DNA of 64,000 nt from Arthrobacter ramosus (GCF_039535095.1 NZ_BAAAWN010000001.1:1984001-2048000); one strand, 5' to 3'. Positions 1 to 8,614 are shown, numbered from the stretch's first letter. Translations and numbers: made by a program. Notes: generated from the letters alone by a model not told the origin.

Positions 1-77
1 CGCTGGCGATGATCAGCATCGCAGGTGGAATGGGCACGGCGGCAATGTTCCAGTACTCGCAGTTGCAGGGCGATTAG
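1..77 (+). CDS. Thiolase-family protein, C-terminal fragment (partial)
   Basis: Only the last 24 codons are present; the frame enters from before the window and stops at TAG 75-77. The visible residues include ISIAGGMGTAAMF, which resembles the glycine-rich C-terminal loop of thiolases (acetyl-CoA C-acyltransferases, typically C-x-GGG-x-G). The usual Cys position is not Cys here, so the family call rests on a short loop and is tentative. The stop overlaps the stop of the convergent bioN gene by a few bases. Confidence 0.4.
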   Translation, partial: LAMISIAGGMGTAAMFQYSQLQGD

Positions 78-697
78 TCTTCTGCGTCGCCAAGGCCGCG
101 TGCGGCCAGGGCGTCGCCGGTCTGCCGCGCATAGGCAACCGTGGTGATGAACACCGGCAAGACCAAGGCACGGGGATTGCGTTCAAGCCCCCGCGCGCGG
201 GCTGAGTCACGGACATCGGAGAATGCGCCGGCAATGAACGGAAGGCTGCGCAGCATAATGGCGATGGTCAGCGCGAAGCGCTCAGGATCCGCCCCGAAAC
301 GCTTGAAGGGCTTGGACAGGGCAACCACCCCGTCCAGCAATGCCTGCACGGGAGTCGTGACCGTAAGTACCGACGCCGCGACGACGCAGACCAGCACATT
401 GAGCACGATCCGCGCGGCAACGGGGCCTCCAAGCTGCCACCATTGGAAGGCGCCGATCACGGCGAGGATGGGCGTCACGAGCCACACGGAACGCGCGAGC
501 CGTTTGAACCCCGCACCGCTTAGCAGGAAGAGTCCGCACATCACGGCGAGGACCGCTGCCGAGACAAGCCAGTCCACGATCAGGAACGATGCCAGGCCGC
601 AGCCGGCAACCAGCAGGAACTTGAGCCACAGGGGGGTGCGGTGCACGATCGAGTCGCCCCGCACATAGTTGGGGATCAGGACCCCGTGGCCCCTCAC
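74..697 (-). CDS. bioN: Biotin ECF transporter transmembrane protein BioN (EcfT family)
   Basis: This is the T-component of an energy-coupling factor biotin importer, the membrane scaffold linking the ATPase to the S-component BioY. The 207-residue product has several hydrophobic helices after about residue 20. In its C-terminal half it has the ARG-containing coupling region of EcfT proteins (SARARGLERN), and AARGLGD near the end. The GTG start at 697 overlaps the stop of bioM by four bases (GTGA), which implies translational coupling and argues against a longer upstream start, whose extension would be an Arg-rich read-through of bioM. It is the last gene of bioY-bioM-bioN. EcfT proteins are recognised mainly by context, so the biotin assignment rests on bioY. 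Confidence 0.85.
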   Translation of the reverse strand: MRGHGVLIPNYVRGDSIVHRTPLWLKFLLVAGCGLASFLIVDWLVSAAVLAVMCGLFLLSGAGFKRLARSVWLVTPILAVIGAFQWWQLGGPVAARIVLNVLVCVVAASVLTVTTPVQALLDGVVALSKPFKRFGADPERFALTIAIMLRSLPFIAGAFSDVRDSARARGLERNPRALVLPVFITTVAYARQTGDALAARGLGDAED

Positions 698-1461
698 GTC
701 GCCTGCACCTTGCCCTGTGGGGATTCGGCGGCGACTCGCCGGACTTCGCCGGGTGCCGCTTCCCTTGCACAAAGCGCGCGGTAGTGTTCGACGGCGTCGG
801 CTGCTCCGCCGTCGAACACTATCCGTCCGCAATCCACCACCAAGGCGCGGTCCGCTTCGAGGGCGAGGTCGAGATCGTGGGTGGACATGATGATCTGTTG
901 CTCCAAGCCCGCAAGCGTTCGCCTGAGCAGCTCCCGGTTGCGCAGGTCCAGCAACGTTGAAGGCTCGTCGAGGACCAGCACGGCGGGATTCACCGCGAGG
1001 ACGGCCGCGAGGGCGAGCAACTGGCGTTCGCCGCCGGAGAGCTCGTAAATACTCTGATCGGCGAGGTCCAGGATCCCGAACCGTTGCAGGACAGCTTCGG
1101 CACGGGCCGCACGCTCTTTGGAGTTCTTGATGGAACGGCGCAGGGAGAGTTCAACGTCTTCCCGGCCGGTCGGCATGACCAACTGCGACAGGGGATCGGT
1201 GAAGACGAAGCCCACCTGGCTGCGGACATGACGAACGTCCCGCATGCTGTCTGCGCCGTTGACGCTGACGGTACCTTCGCTTGGAGCCACCAGGCCGTTG
1301 AGCAAGCGCAGCAGGGTGGACTTTCCTGAGCCGTTGGCCCCGATGACAGCAATGCGTTGCTCTGTGAGTTCCAAGGAGACGTCCTGCAGCAAAGTCTTGG
1401 GCGCCGGGCTGCCGTCGACGGCCACGCGCACTGAGACCTCGCTGAGAATGATGGTGTTCAT
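694..1461 (-). CDS. bioM: Biotin ECF transporter ATP-binding protein BioM
   Basis: ATPase (A-component) of the biotin importer. The 255-residue protein carries a Walker A motif GANGSGKST (about residues 41-49), the ABC signature LSGGERQ (about 141-147) and Walker B VLVLDEP (about 161-167) followed by a His switch in MSTHDLD. Length is normal for a single-domain ECF ATPase. It lies 18 bp downstream of bioY and overlaps bioN, so the three genes form one minus-strand operon. A single ATPase gene is present, so the module would use a BioM homodimer. The ribosome-binding site ahead of the ATG is weak, which fits coupling to bioY. Confidence 0.9.
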   Translation of the reverse strand: MNTIILSEVSVRVAVDGSPAPKTLLQDVSLELTEQRIAVIGANGSGKSTLLRLLNGLVAPSEGTVSVNGADSMRDVRHVRSQVGFVFTDPLSQLVMPTGREDVELSLRRSIKNSKERAARAEAVLQRFGILDLADQSIYELSGGERQLLALAAVLAVNPAVLVLDEPSTLLDLRNRELLRRTLAGLEQQIIMSTHDLDLALEADRALVVDCGRIVFDGGAADAVEHYRALCAREAAPGEVRRVAAESPQGKVQAT

Positions 1462-1479
1462 GTACTGATTGTTCCCGCT

Positions 1480-2094
1480 TTATTTGACGCGGCGGACCAG
1501 GATGTCCGGGAAGGCCTTGTGGAGCGAGACGGCGATGATCGCCGCCAGGACGTTCTTGATGGTATCTCCGGGGTAGTACGCCAGGTCGGCGAGGAATGCC
1601 TTGGCGAAGTCGAACTTGCCGTTGACCATGAAGCCAAGCACTCCGAGGCCGTGGATGAGGACGATTGTGCTGATCATGGCGGCGGCGAACAGGAAAACGG
1701 CACGGTGCTTGACGGTCTTGCGGATCACGATCGCTGCCAGCCAGCCGGCGGTGGCCGCCGCCAACGGAAAGGCGATGATGTAGCCGGCCGACGGTGTCGC
1801 CAGGATGCCGAGCCCGCTGCGGCCTCCGCTGAAGATCGGCAGGCCCGCGAAACCGAGCAGTGTGTAAAGCCCGACGGCGGCGAAGGCCCGCCCGCCGCCG
1901 AGCACGAGGCCGGTCAGGATGACGGTGAGAGTCTGCAGGGTGATCGGCACGCCCAAGGCGCCGACCGGAATGCCCGGAATCAGCGTTGAGGCGGCCACAA
2001 GGGCTGCGAATACCGCGATGAGGCCGATATCCGTGGAAGTCCAGCGGGTGCGGGGGGAGGGTCGTCTCGTGGAAGCGGTTTCGGTGCTGCTCAT
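1480..2094 (-). CDS. bioY: Biotin transporter substrate-binding protein BioY
   Basis: BioY is the membrane-embedded S-component that binds biotin. The 204-residue product has about six hydrophobic segments. The glycine-rich stretch between the second and third segments (GGGRAFAAVGLYTLLGFAGLP) and a GRSGLGILATPSAGYI-type region are characteristic of BioY. It is followed directly by bioM and bioN, making a complete bioYMN importer. The ATG at 2094 is preceded by AGGA at a workable spacing. The upstream 156 bp to the next gene should hold the operon promoter; no clear biotin operator could be recognised by eye. Confidence 0.9.
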   Translation of the reverse strand: MSSTETASTRRPSPRTRWTSTDIGLIAVFAALVAASTLIPGIPVGALGVPITLQTLTVILTGLVLGGGRAFAAVGLYTLLGFAGLPIFSGGRSGLGILATPSAGYIIAFPLAAATAGWLAAIVIRKTVKHRAVFLFAAAMISTIVLIHGLGVLGFMVNGKFDFAKAFLADLAYYPGDTIKNVLAAIIAVSLHKAFPDILVRRVK

Positions 2095-2250
2095 GGTGCG
2101 TCCTGTCTGTGCCTGGGGTGGAATGAATCCCCTGAAACCGACACTACAGAGCGGCCTGGCACGGCATTTTGTAGGGTGTCAACGAGCAGCACAGCAAGGC
2201 CTTGGTGCCAAGGTACAAAGAGTGACGCTGTTGGCGGGCGGAGCCTTTGG

Positions 2251-3042
2251 CTAGGCCTCGACGTCCTCTGCTGTTGGGGTGAAACCCGCGCGGTCAACCC
2301 TGCGGTGGTAGTGCATCCCGGCTAGTCCGCCCAGTACGGCGGCGACGAGGGTCACTGCTGCCACCACGACGGCGGCGATGATGCCGGTTGTGCTGAGCTG
2401 TCCCTCATTCACCGGGATCCTCGGGAAGCTGTTCACGTTGGCGAGGATATTGAACCGCGGTCCGGCGAGCAAGCCCAGCAACGCCACCAGCACGGCGACG
2501 ATAATTGCCCAAAACCAGACCATGAGCCCTTGCCTGACGCCGTTGAACCGGGCCATGCGTCCGGCAACGTAGCCGCCGCAATAATAGGAAAGGAACAGGA
2601 TGACCAGGAGCGCGATGATCCCCGCAATGCCCACGGTCTGCGATGACGCCAGGCTCACTGCGTCACTGACGTTCGCGTTGTTGGCGAGTCCCACAGCGAT
2701 CCCCGCCGCCGCCAGGAGTGCGACCAACAGCACGGCCATCCCTGTGGCGGTCAGCCAACCGAAGAAGGCCGAGCCAATCTTGATTCCGCCGAACTGCTCC
2801 TTTTCGCGGGCGATGACCGTCTCACGGGTGGCGGCGCCCGGGTCGGAAGCGGCGGGAACCACGGGATAGCTGCTCGTTTTGTCGACGTAGCTGTCGTCAA
2901 CGTAGCTGTCGTCAACATAACCAGGGCCAGTTCCACGTCCATCGTCCACCCGGTCCCGCCGTGGTTCGGCGGCGTCCGGGACTTCATTCTGGCCGCGGTC
3001 AGCCCGGACGTGTTTGCCATCGGATCCTGTTGCACTACTCAT
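2251..3042 (-). CDS. Putative integral membrane protein of unknown function
   Basis: The 263-residue product has a long hydrophilic N-terminal half, rich in Asp, Arg and Gly, that contains an imperfect repeat of DDSYV encoded by tandem DNA repeats near 2881-2920. About four transmembrane segments occupy the C-terminal half. The last residues (VDRAGFTPTAEDVEA) are hydrophilic. The start at 3042 is chosen because GAGGGAGG lies six bases upstream; the longer in-frame start 36 bases earlier has no such site. No catalytic motif was recognised. It is codirectional with bioYMN but separated by about 150 bp, so it is probably a separate unit. Confidence 0.7.
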   Translation of the reverse strand: MSSATGSDGKHVRADRGQNEVPDAAEPRRDRVDDGRGTGPGYVDDSYVDDSYVDKTSSYPVVPAASDPGAATRETVIAREKEQFGGIKIGSAFFGWLTATGMAVLLVALLAAAGIAVGLANNANVSDAVSLASSQTVGIAGIIALLVILFLSYYCGGYVAGRMARFNGVRQGLMVWFWAIIVAVLVALLGLLAGPRFNILANVNSFPRIPVNEGQLSTTGIIAAVVVAAVTLVAAVLGGLAGMHYHRRVDRAGFTPTAEDVEA

Positions 3043-3315
3043 CGAGAGCCTCCCTCGCAATCGTCCAATCGGATTCAACTCTGAGCCGCAATGCAGGCGC
3101 TCCCCTCCTGGGTCCTACCTTCACCTAACCACGCGCCGAAAGTAGTAGCAAGGGTACTTACTATTCCAGGATCATCCGCGTGCGCCCTTAGCACTGGCGA
3201 GCGGGCGACCCAGTGGGCGGTAGAATCATAAAGGCCGTTTGTTCGGCCCTTCCACTTCAGCCGCGCCTTGACCTCCGGTGCTGCGGGTGTTCCCCATTGA
3301 AAGGCATCCCCCGAA

Positions 3316-4914
3316 TTGATTACCGTCCAGGAACTCGAACTGCGCGCCGGCGCCCGCCTGCTCATGGACCAGGTGAGCTTCCGCGTGGACAAGGGGGACA
3401 AAATCGGTCTGGTGGGCCGGAACGGTGCGGGCAAGACGACCCTCACCCGCGTCCTAGCCGGCGAGGGACTACCCGCGGCTGGCAAGGTTGCCCGCAGTGG
3501 TGAGATTGGCTACTTGCCCCAGGATCCGCGGACCCCGGACATGGAACAGCTTGCACGCGACCGCATCCTTTCCGCCCGCGGCCTCGACGTTGTGGTGGGC
3601 AAGCTGAAGCAGGCCCAAACGGACATGTCCAGCGAAGATGCCACGGTCCAGCGCAAAGCCATGAACCGCTACGACCGCTTGGAAGCCGAGTTCCTCGCAG
3701 GAGGCGGTTATGCGGCCGAGGCCGAAGCCGCAGCTATTTCCTCCAACCTGGCACTTCCCGAGCGGCTCCTGAACCAGCCGCTCAAGACACTATCCGGCGG
3801 CCAGCGCCGCCGCGTGGAGCTGGCCCGGATCCTCTACTCGGACGCCGAAACTCTCCTCCTGGACGAACCCACCAACCACCTCGATGCGGACTCCATCACC
3901 TGGCTCCGGGACTTCCTCAAGAGCCACCAGGGCGGGCTGATTGTGATCAGCCACGACGTGGAGCTCCTCGAAGCCACGGTTAACAAGGTTTACCACCTGG
4001 ACGCCAACCGGGCGCAGATCGACTTCTACAACATGGGTTGGAAGCGCTACCTGCAACAGCGTGAAACCGATGAGCGCGCCCGCAAGCGCGAACGCGCCAA
4101 TGCCGAGAAGAAGGCCCAGGTCCTCATGGACCAGGCCAACAAGATGCGTGCCAAGGCCACCAAGGCCGTCGCGGCGCAGAACATGGCGAAGCGTGCCGAA
4201 CGCCTGCTCGGCGGCCTCGAAGCAGTCCGCGAGAATGACCGCGTGGCAGCCTTGCGTTTCCCGGATCCGGCTCCGTGCGGTAGGACTCCGCTCACCGCAG
4301 AGGGTTTGAGCAAGTCCTACGGCTCATTGGAAATCTTCACCGACGTGGATCTCGCAATCGACCGTGGCTCCAAAGTGGTCATCCTGGGCCTCAACGGTGC
4401 AGGCAAGACCACCCTCCTGCGGATGCTCGCCGGGGTGGACAAGCCGGACACCGGCGAAATCGTTCCGGGGCACGGGCTCAAAGTGGGCTACTACGCGCAG
4501 GAACACGAAACCCTGGACCACGACCGCACCGTCCTTGAGAACATGCGTTCATCCGCTCCCGACATGAAGGACGCTGAGGTCCGGGGGATTCTCGGGTCCT
4601 TCCTGTTCTCCGGTGACGACGTCGACAAGCCGGCAGGTGTGCTTTCCGGTGGTGAGAAGACACGACTGGCCCTCGCCACGATCGTGGCCTCGAGCGCCAA
4701 CGTGCTGCTCCTCGACGAGCCCACCAACAACCTCGACCCGGCCAGCCGCGCTGAGATCCTTGGCGCACTGCGAAACTATTCCGGCGCCGTCGTGCTCGTC
4801 AGCCACGATGAAGGCGCAGTTCAGGCGCTGAACCCGGAACGCGTGGTCCTGCTCCCGGACGGCGTCGAGGACCACTGGAACGAAGACTACCTGGACCTCA
4901 TCACCCTCGCTTAG
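3316..4914 (+). CDS. ABC-F family ATPase (translation-associated, no membrane domain)
   Basis: The 532-residue protein contains two ABC ATPase domains joined by a charged linker and no membrane segment, which defines the ABC-F family. These proteins act on the ribosome, relieving stalling or in some cases protecting from antibiotics. Walker A motifs are GRNGAGKTT (about 34-42) and GLNGAGKTT (about 357-365). Signatures are LSGGQRRRV (about 160) and LSGGEKTRL (about 443), and Walker B boxes end in DEPTNHLD and DEPTNNLD. The linker around residues 245-300 is Arg/Lys/Ala rich, as expected for the ribosome-contacting P-site tether. The start is TTG, with GAAAGG about 11 bases upstream. A specific resistance role cannot be inferred. 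Confidence 0.9.
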   Translation: MITVQELELRAGARLLMDQVSFRVDKGDKIGLVGRNGAGKTTLTRVLAGEGLPAAGKVARSGEIGYLPQDPRTPDMEQLARDRILSARGLDVVVGKLKQAQTDMSSEDATVQRKAMNRYDRLEAEFLAGGGYAAEAEAAAISSNLALPERLLNQPLKTLSGGQRRRVELARILYSDAETLLLDEPTNHLDADSITWLRDFLKSHQGGLIVISHDVELLEATVNKVYHLDANRAQIDFYNMGWKRYLQQRETDERARKRERANAEKKAQVLMDQANKMRAKATKAVAAQNMAKRAERLLGGLEAVRENDRVAALRFPDPAPCGRTPLTAEGLSKSYGSLEIFTDVDLAIDRGSKVVILGLNGAGKTTLLRMLAGVDKPDTGEIVPGHGLKVGYYAQEHETLDHDRTVLENMRSSAPDMKDAEVRGILGSFLFSGDDVDKPAGVLSGGEKTRLALATIVASSANVLLLDEPTNNLDPASRAEILGALRNYSGAVVLVSHDEGAVQALNPERVVLLPDGVEDHWNEDYLDLITLA

Positions 4915-4922
4915 GGGTGCGG

Positions 4923-4962
4923 GTCAGGGCATTTCCCACCCCGTCAGGGCATTTCCCACGGC
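4923..4962. repeat. 20-bp tandem duplication spanning the 3' end of the SRPBCC gene
   Basis: A 17-base core, GTCAGGGCATTTCCCAC, occurs at 4923-4939 and again at 4943-4959 with a 20-base period. The second copy contains the stop codon and last codons of the minus-strand SRPBCC gene; the first lies just beyond its stop. This looks like a slippage duplication. Confidence 0.7.
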
Positions 4963-5393
4963 ACAGAGGCAAGTGGGCGGCCAAGTTCAATATAGCTTTT
5001 CAAATTGGACATGACCGCCGACCAGCCGCGGCCTGCAATCGCCAACTGTTCGTCGTCGGCGATGTTCCTGTGATGGACGGTAAGCCGGGCAATACCGTCA
5101 TGTGATTCGATGGTGAAGGTGACGACGTCGGGCTTCACCACCGCTGGAACCGCGGGATCCTCCCACGTGTTCACGAGGCGCGCCGGCGGCGTTGCTTCCA
5201 GGATGGTTCCCACGACGTCGGCGGTTCCGGAGCCATCCGTGCGCCGGTGTTCCCAGCGTGAACCTGCCTTCCAGTCCGAGACATTGGAGTGGCCCCAGTA
5301 CTCAGCGCTTTGGGCTGCGTCCGTCAGTGCCGTCCAAATCTGGTCCGGGGATCCTTCGATGTACGTGACGTAGGTGTATTCAGCCATGCTCAC
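4944..5393 (-). CDS. SRPBCC (START-like/AHSA1) domain protein
   Basis: A 149-residue single-domain protein of the SRPBCC ligand-binding fold, related to AHSA1-type proteins. The N-terminal stretch YVTYIEGSPDQIWTALTDA and the following W-x-AGSRWEH segment are typical, as is the C-terminal amphipathic helix region (GWSAVMSNLKSYIE). Function is unknown; members of this group often bind hydrophobic ligands. The GTG at 5393 has GAGGG at good spacing; an ATG at 5387 is the alternative start. The 3' end is part of a 20-bp tandem duplication that continues past the stop codon. Confidence 0.8.
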   Translation of the reverse strand: MSMAEYTYVTYIEGSPDQIWTALTDAAQSAEYWGHSNVSDWKAGSRWEHRRTDGSGTADVVGTILEATPPARLVNTWEDPAVPAVVKPDVVTFTIESHDGIARLTVHHRNIADDEQLAIAGRGWSAVMSNLKSYIELGRPLASVPWEMP

Positions 5394-5457
5394 AGCCTAG
5401 CCCTCGGCCGCAGCGGATCAATGACCTGCCGGATCAATGACCCGGCGGACTACCGGC

Positions 5458-5943
5458 TCAGCGGACCTTCAGGGGCTGGGCGGCCGTAATCCGCTGGAGT
5501 TCGCTGTAACTGATGGAGAACATCGAGTTATGGTCACCTGCGCCGGCCCAGAGCAGTGGATGCTCCTGGAGCGAAATGTCGAGGATGGTCCGTATGGGCT
5601 GCGGGTGTCCAAGGGGAGCCACGCCGCCCACGGCCTGGCCGGTGTGCTCCAAGACGAAGTCCGGGCTGGCCCGGCGGATCCTGGCTGTCCCCAAGGAGGC
5701 AGCGACCAAGGCGGTGTCCACCTTCGCGGCCCCGCTCGCGAGAATCAGCAGGGGAGCTCCGTTAAGCTCGAAGACCAGGCTGTTGGCGATCGCCGCAATA
5801 TCGCAACCCAGCAAGGAAGCTGCCGCAGCGGCTGTGGGGACATCGTCGTCGAAGGTGCGCACCGTGTCTTGGGCGCCGGCCGCGGTCAGGGCCGACTTCA
5901 CGTTCAGCACCGGGGCCGGGACCGTTTCAGTAGCCTTGTGCAT
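5458..5943 (-). CDS. YbaK/EbsC-type aminoacyl-tRNA deacylase domain protein
   Basis: A 161-residue protein with the YbaK / prolyl-tRNA editing fold, a stand-alone domain that hydrolyses mischarged tRNAs in characterised members. Features seen are the FELNGAPLLILASGAAKVD segment (the ligand-pocket strand with the conserved K) and GGVAPLGH, close to the family's GG-x-P-GH signature. The start ATG at 5943 lies inside the end of the SURF1 gene (17-bp overlap), with a GGAAG element upstream, so the pair is probably co-transcribed. A longer frame to 6054 only reads through SURF1. tRNA specificity cannot be told from sequence. Confidence 0.8.
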   Translation of the reverse strand: MHKATETVPAPVLNVKSALTAAGAQDTVRTFDDDVPTAAAAASLLGCDIAAIANSLVFELNGAPLLILASGAAKVDTALVAASLGTARIRRASPDFVLEHTGQAVGGVAPLGHPQPIRTILDISLQEHPLLWAGAGDHNSMFSISYSELQRITAAQPLKVR

Positions 5944-6781
5944 CCAGGATTGCGTCTTCCTCTTCTTCGGCCGTTGGCCGCTTTGATTTCCGTGGCGCTG
6001 GTGCCTTGCGACGAGGCATCGCACTGATTTCTTCTTCCTCGTCCTCGGCATCAATCCGGGCGTTGCGGGCCTGTTGCCTGGCCGCGTAGCCGAAACCGAC
6101 GAACATCAGCACGCCGAAGGCGAACCACTGCAAGGAGTAGGAGAGGTGGGTGCCCTCGTCTGTGGCCGGCTTGGCGAACGGCGCGGGCATCATCTGGACG
6201 GCGGGCGACTCTGTGGCGAGCTGCCCGTAGGCGCCGGTCATGAGGGGATAGCCAAGCTCCGTGGCGTAGGAAGGAAGATCGATCGATGCCAGCTGGCCGT
6301 CCACGGCGCCGCGGCCCAGATCCGGTTCCGAGGCCTTCAAGCGGGCGACGACGGTGACCTCGCCGGCCGGCGGGGCCGGGATGCTGTCGGGGTGGCCGGG
6401 AGTCTTGTTTCCGATGGGCAACCACCCGCGGTCAATCACCACGGCTTCGCCGCTCGACAACCGGAACGGGACCACGACTTCGTACCCGGGCTGGCCGTTG
6501 AGGGGACGGTTACGGACGACGCGTTGGCCCGAAACGTCATAGCTTCCATGCAGCTCCACCTGCGTCCATTCCCGTTCGGGATCCAAGGACCGGAATTCCG
6601 CCTTGGCGGCGGAAAACGGAACGGGAGTGGCCGAGTAGTTGGTGACCACGCGGTTGATCTCGGCCAACGTCTCGGCCCTGCGGTCCATTTGCCAGCGGCC
6701 CAGCAACACGCAACCGGTGGCGAAGATCACGGCCAGGACGAAATAGCCCAGCCACTTGCTGGAAAAAAGAAAGCGGTACAT
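5927..6781 (-). CDS. SURF1 family cytochrome oxidase assembly protein
   Basis: SURF1 proteins assist haem insertion during assembly of aa3-type cytochrome c oxidase in the membrane. The 284-residue product begins with a transmembrane helix (about 9-29). It is followed by the LGRWQ-x-R motif, the VRNRPLNGQPGYEVVVPF block and VIDRGWLP, all SURF1 hallmarks. A second helix lies near residues 215-235 and is followed by an acidic and then basic cytosolic tail. Its start abuts the stop of the upstream small gene and its end overlaps the YbaK gene, making a four-gene minus-strand group. The long charged C-terminal extension (about 45 residues) is lineage-specific. Confidence 0.9.
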   Translation of the reverse strand: MYRFLFSSKWLGYFVLAVIFATGCVLLGRWQMDRRAETLAEINRVVTNYSATPVPFSAAKAEFRSLDPEREWTQVELHGSYDVSGQRVVRNRPLNGQPGYEVVVPFRLSSGEAVVIDRGWLPIGNKTPGHPDSIPAPPAGEVTVVARLKASEPDLGRGAVDGQLASIDLPSYATELGYPLMTGAYGQLATESPAVQMMPAPFAKPATDEGTHLSYSLQWFAFGVLMFVGFGYAARQQARNARIDAEDEEEEISAMPRRKAPAPRKSKRPTAEEEEDAILDAQGY

Positions 6782-7060
6782 TCAGCGGGCCTCGCCTGGG
6801 TCAGTGGTCTTCGCGAACGGTATTGTCTCTTTCCAAAGGCCGCGGGTCTGCAGGTAGTCCTCCAACCATCCCCGGTGTTCCCCGCAGGACAGCCACACCT
6901 TACGGCGCTCGGGAGTGTGGATGCGGGGATTGTTCCACAGGAGCTGCCACGTAGCCTCGGCGCGGCACGCCTTGCGTGAGCAGACAGCCGGAGGCGTCCC
7001 GCCCGGGCCGGCATGCTCCTCATTCTCCAGCCCAAGGCCGCCCATAGTGAAGATATTCAT
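6782..7060 (-). CDS. Small Cys/His protein, unknown function
   Basis: A 92-residue protein whose ATG at 7060 overlaps the stop of the DUF3099 gene (ATGA), and whose stop directly abuts the SURF1 start. Translational coupling on both sides argues it is real although small. It has a Cys pair spaced as CSRKAC (about residues 28-33) and a later CGEHRGW. Together these could form a treble-clef or zinc-ribbon-like metal site. Two Trp-rich segments (TWQLLWNN, KVWLSCGEHRGW) resemble acetone-carboxylase-annotated small proteins in Arthrobacter genomes, but that name gives no reliable function. Its position suggests a link with oxidase assembly. Confidence 0.75.
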   Translation of the reverse strand: MNIFTMGGLGLENEEHAGPGGTPPAVCSRKACRAEATWQLLWNNPRIHTPERRKVWLSCGEHRGWLEDYLQTRGLWKETIPFAKTTDPGEAR

Positions 7061-7569
7061 GAAGCCGCCTGCTCTTCCCCGCCGAGCGGATATTGGCGCT
7101 TGCCGGCGCCGTTGTTGTCGGCTGGTTCCGGGCGGGAAACGTCCTGGCGGGTGGCGTCGTCGATGAGTTCGCCCTCCAAGACGGTGACGGGCGCCGCGGG
7201 CGGCTCCCCTTCTTCTGAAGGTGACGCTTCCAGCTCCACGGCCGGGACGTAGTCCAGCAAGGCATCGCTGTGGACTTCGGCTTTGTCGCTGCCATTGGCG
7301 ATCACTACGGCAATCCAGGGCAGGAACACGGCCCCTGCGACGGCGATGATCTTGAACCAACCATCGACCACGAAAATGAGGAGGAGGCACACCAAGCGGA
7401 TACCCATGGCCACGGCGTACTTGATCATTCGTTCGCGCATGTCGTCCGAGTGGGCGGCAGCGGCGTCGGTAATGCTGTGCACCACGGGGTCACCTGAAAC
7501 GGCGTCCGGGTCCCCGGGCGCCTGCAGGGGACTGCTATCTCTTGTCACGGCTGATTCATCACGCTCCAA
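7057..7569 (-). CDS. DUF3099 domain membrane protein
   Basis: A 170-residue protein with a hydrophilic N-terminus and two closely spaced transmembrane helices (about residues 48-92: YAVAMGIRLVCLLLIFVVDG, then KIIAVAGAVFLPWIAVVIAN). A charged C-terminal tail follows. The SITDA motif ahead of the helices and the VIAN end of the second helix are typical of DUF3099, a domain of unknown function in actinobacteria. It is the first gene of a tight minus-strand group with the Cys/His protein, SURF1 and the YbaK protein. It diverges from fabG, so the promoter should lie in 7570-7722. Confidence 0.85.
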   Translation of the reverse strand: MERDESAVTRDSSPLQAPGDPDAVSGDPVVHSITDAAAAHSDDMRERMIKYAVAMGIRLVCLLLIFVVDGWFKIIAVAGAVFLPWIAVVIANGSDKAEVHSDALLDYVPAVELEASPSEEGEPPAAPVTVLEGELIDDATRQDVSRPEPADNNGAGKRQYPLGGEEQAAS

Positions 7570-7722
7570 AGGCTTCCCTCAATTCTCTCACCCCGGAACG
7601 GGCCGCCCAAACCGCGCCGGGCGCAGCTACCCGCGGCCAGGGGCTCCCGGCAGCTAAGATCGATGCAGGAAATCACCCACTTTCAAGCGGCACAGTGCTG
7701 CCGCAGAACTCTGGAGAGCAGC

Positions 7723-8448
7723 ATGTCTGAAGCAGTATCAACCGCCCGCAGTGTCCTCATTACGGGCGGAAACCGCGGCATCGGCCTGGCTATCGCAGAG
7801 TCATTCCTCGCCAACGGCGACAAGGTTGCCGTGACGTACCGCAGCGAAACGCCCCTTCCCGAGGGCATCCTTGGCGTCAAGGCCGATGTGACCGACGAGG
7901 CCTCGCTTGACGCCGCGTTCAAGGAAGTCGAGGCTGCCCACGGGCCGGTTGAGGTTTTGGTAGCCAACGCCGGCATCACCAAGGACACGCTCCTTTTGCG
8001 CATGAGCGAGGACGACTTCACTTCTGTCATCGACACCAACCTCACAGGTGCCTTCCGGGTCATCAAGCGGGCCTCGAAGGGCATGATCCGCATGCGCAAG
8101 GGCCGGGTCGTGCTGATCTCTTCCGTGTCGGGCCTCTACGGCGCCCCGGGACAGATCAACTACTCGGCCTCGAAGGCGGGCATGGTGGGCATCGCCCGTT
8201 CCCTCACCCGGGAACTTGGCAGCCGGGGCATCACAGCGAACGTGGTGGCACCGGGTTTCATCAACACGGACATGACCGCCGAGCTTCCCGAAGACACCCA
8301 GAAGGCGTATTTGGCGAGTGTTCCGGCCGGCCGCTTTGCCGAGGCTTCCGAGGTCGCCAACGTGGTCCGCTGGATTGCCAGTGACGAAGCCGCATACATT
8401 TCCGGTGCTGTCATCCCCGTGGATGGCGGCCTGGGCATGGGCCACTAG
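7723..8448 (+). CDS. fabG: 3-oxoacyl-ACP reductase (FabG/MabA-type SDR)
   Basis: NADPH-dependent ketoreductase of type II fatty acid synthesis. The 241-residue protein has the cofactor motif TGGNRGIG (about residues 14-21), the NAG motif in ANAGITKD, and the catalytic Ser with Y-S-A-S-K (canonical Y-x3-K). It ends in the family's DGGLGMGH. The ATG at 7723 is preceded by GGAGA, which decides this start over an in-frame ATG 60 bases upstream. The next gene, 166 bp downstream on the same strand, is a second SDR with enoyl-reductase-like spacing, an arrangement comparable to mycobacterial mabA-inhA. Confidence 0.88.
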   Translation: MSEAVSTARSVLITGGNRGIGLAIAESFLANGDKVAVTYRSETPLPEGILGVKADVTDEASLDAAFKEVEAAHGPVEVLVANAGITKDTLLLRMSEDDFTSVIDTNLTGAFRVIKRASKGMIRMRKGRVVLISSVSGLYGAPGQINYSASKAGMVGIARSLTRELGSRGITANVVAPGFINTDMTAELPEDTQKAYLASVPAGRFAEASEVANVVRWIASDEAAYISGAVIPVDGGLGMGH

Positions 8449-8614
8449 GGCCTCCTTTCGCTGGACGGGGTGCAGGCCGAGCGCCAAAACGTGCCCTGCG
8501 GTTCTTGTGGGGAACCCACAAGCGAAATCGGGAATCCCGCTGGCATGATTGACTCGGGACTAATAGAACTTGGATGTTTTGAACAAGTTGGACGTTTTGA
8601 ATAAAGGAGCACGA

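Noticed and set aside
2095..2250. A biotin operator upstream of bioY
   Set aside because: TTGACA is present on the minus strand but no convincing -10 box or BirA/BioQ palindrome could be found by eye.
3316..4914. Antibiotic-resistance label for the ABC-F protein
   Set aside because: ABC-F proteins include many housekeeping translation factors. The linker is ordinary and no resistance genes or leader peptide lie nearby.
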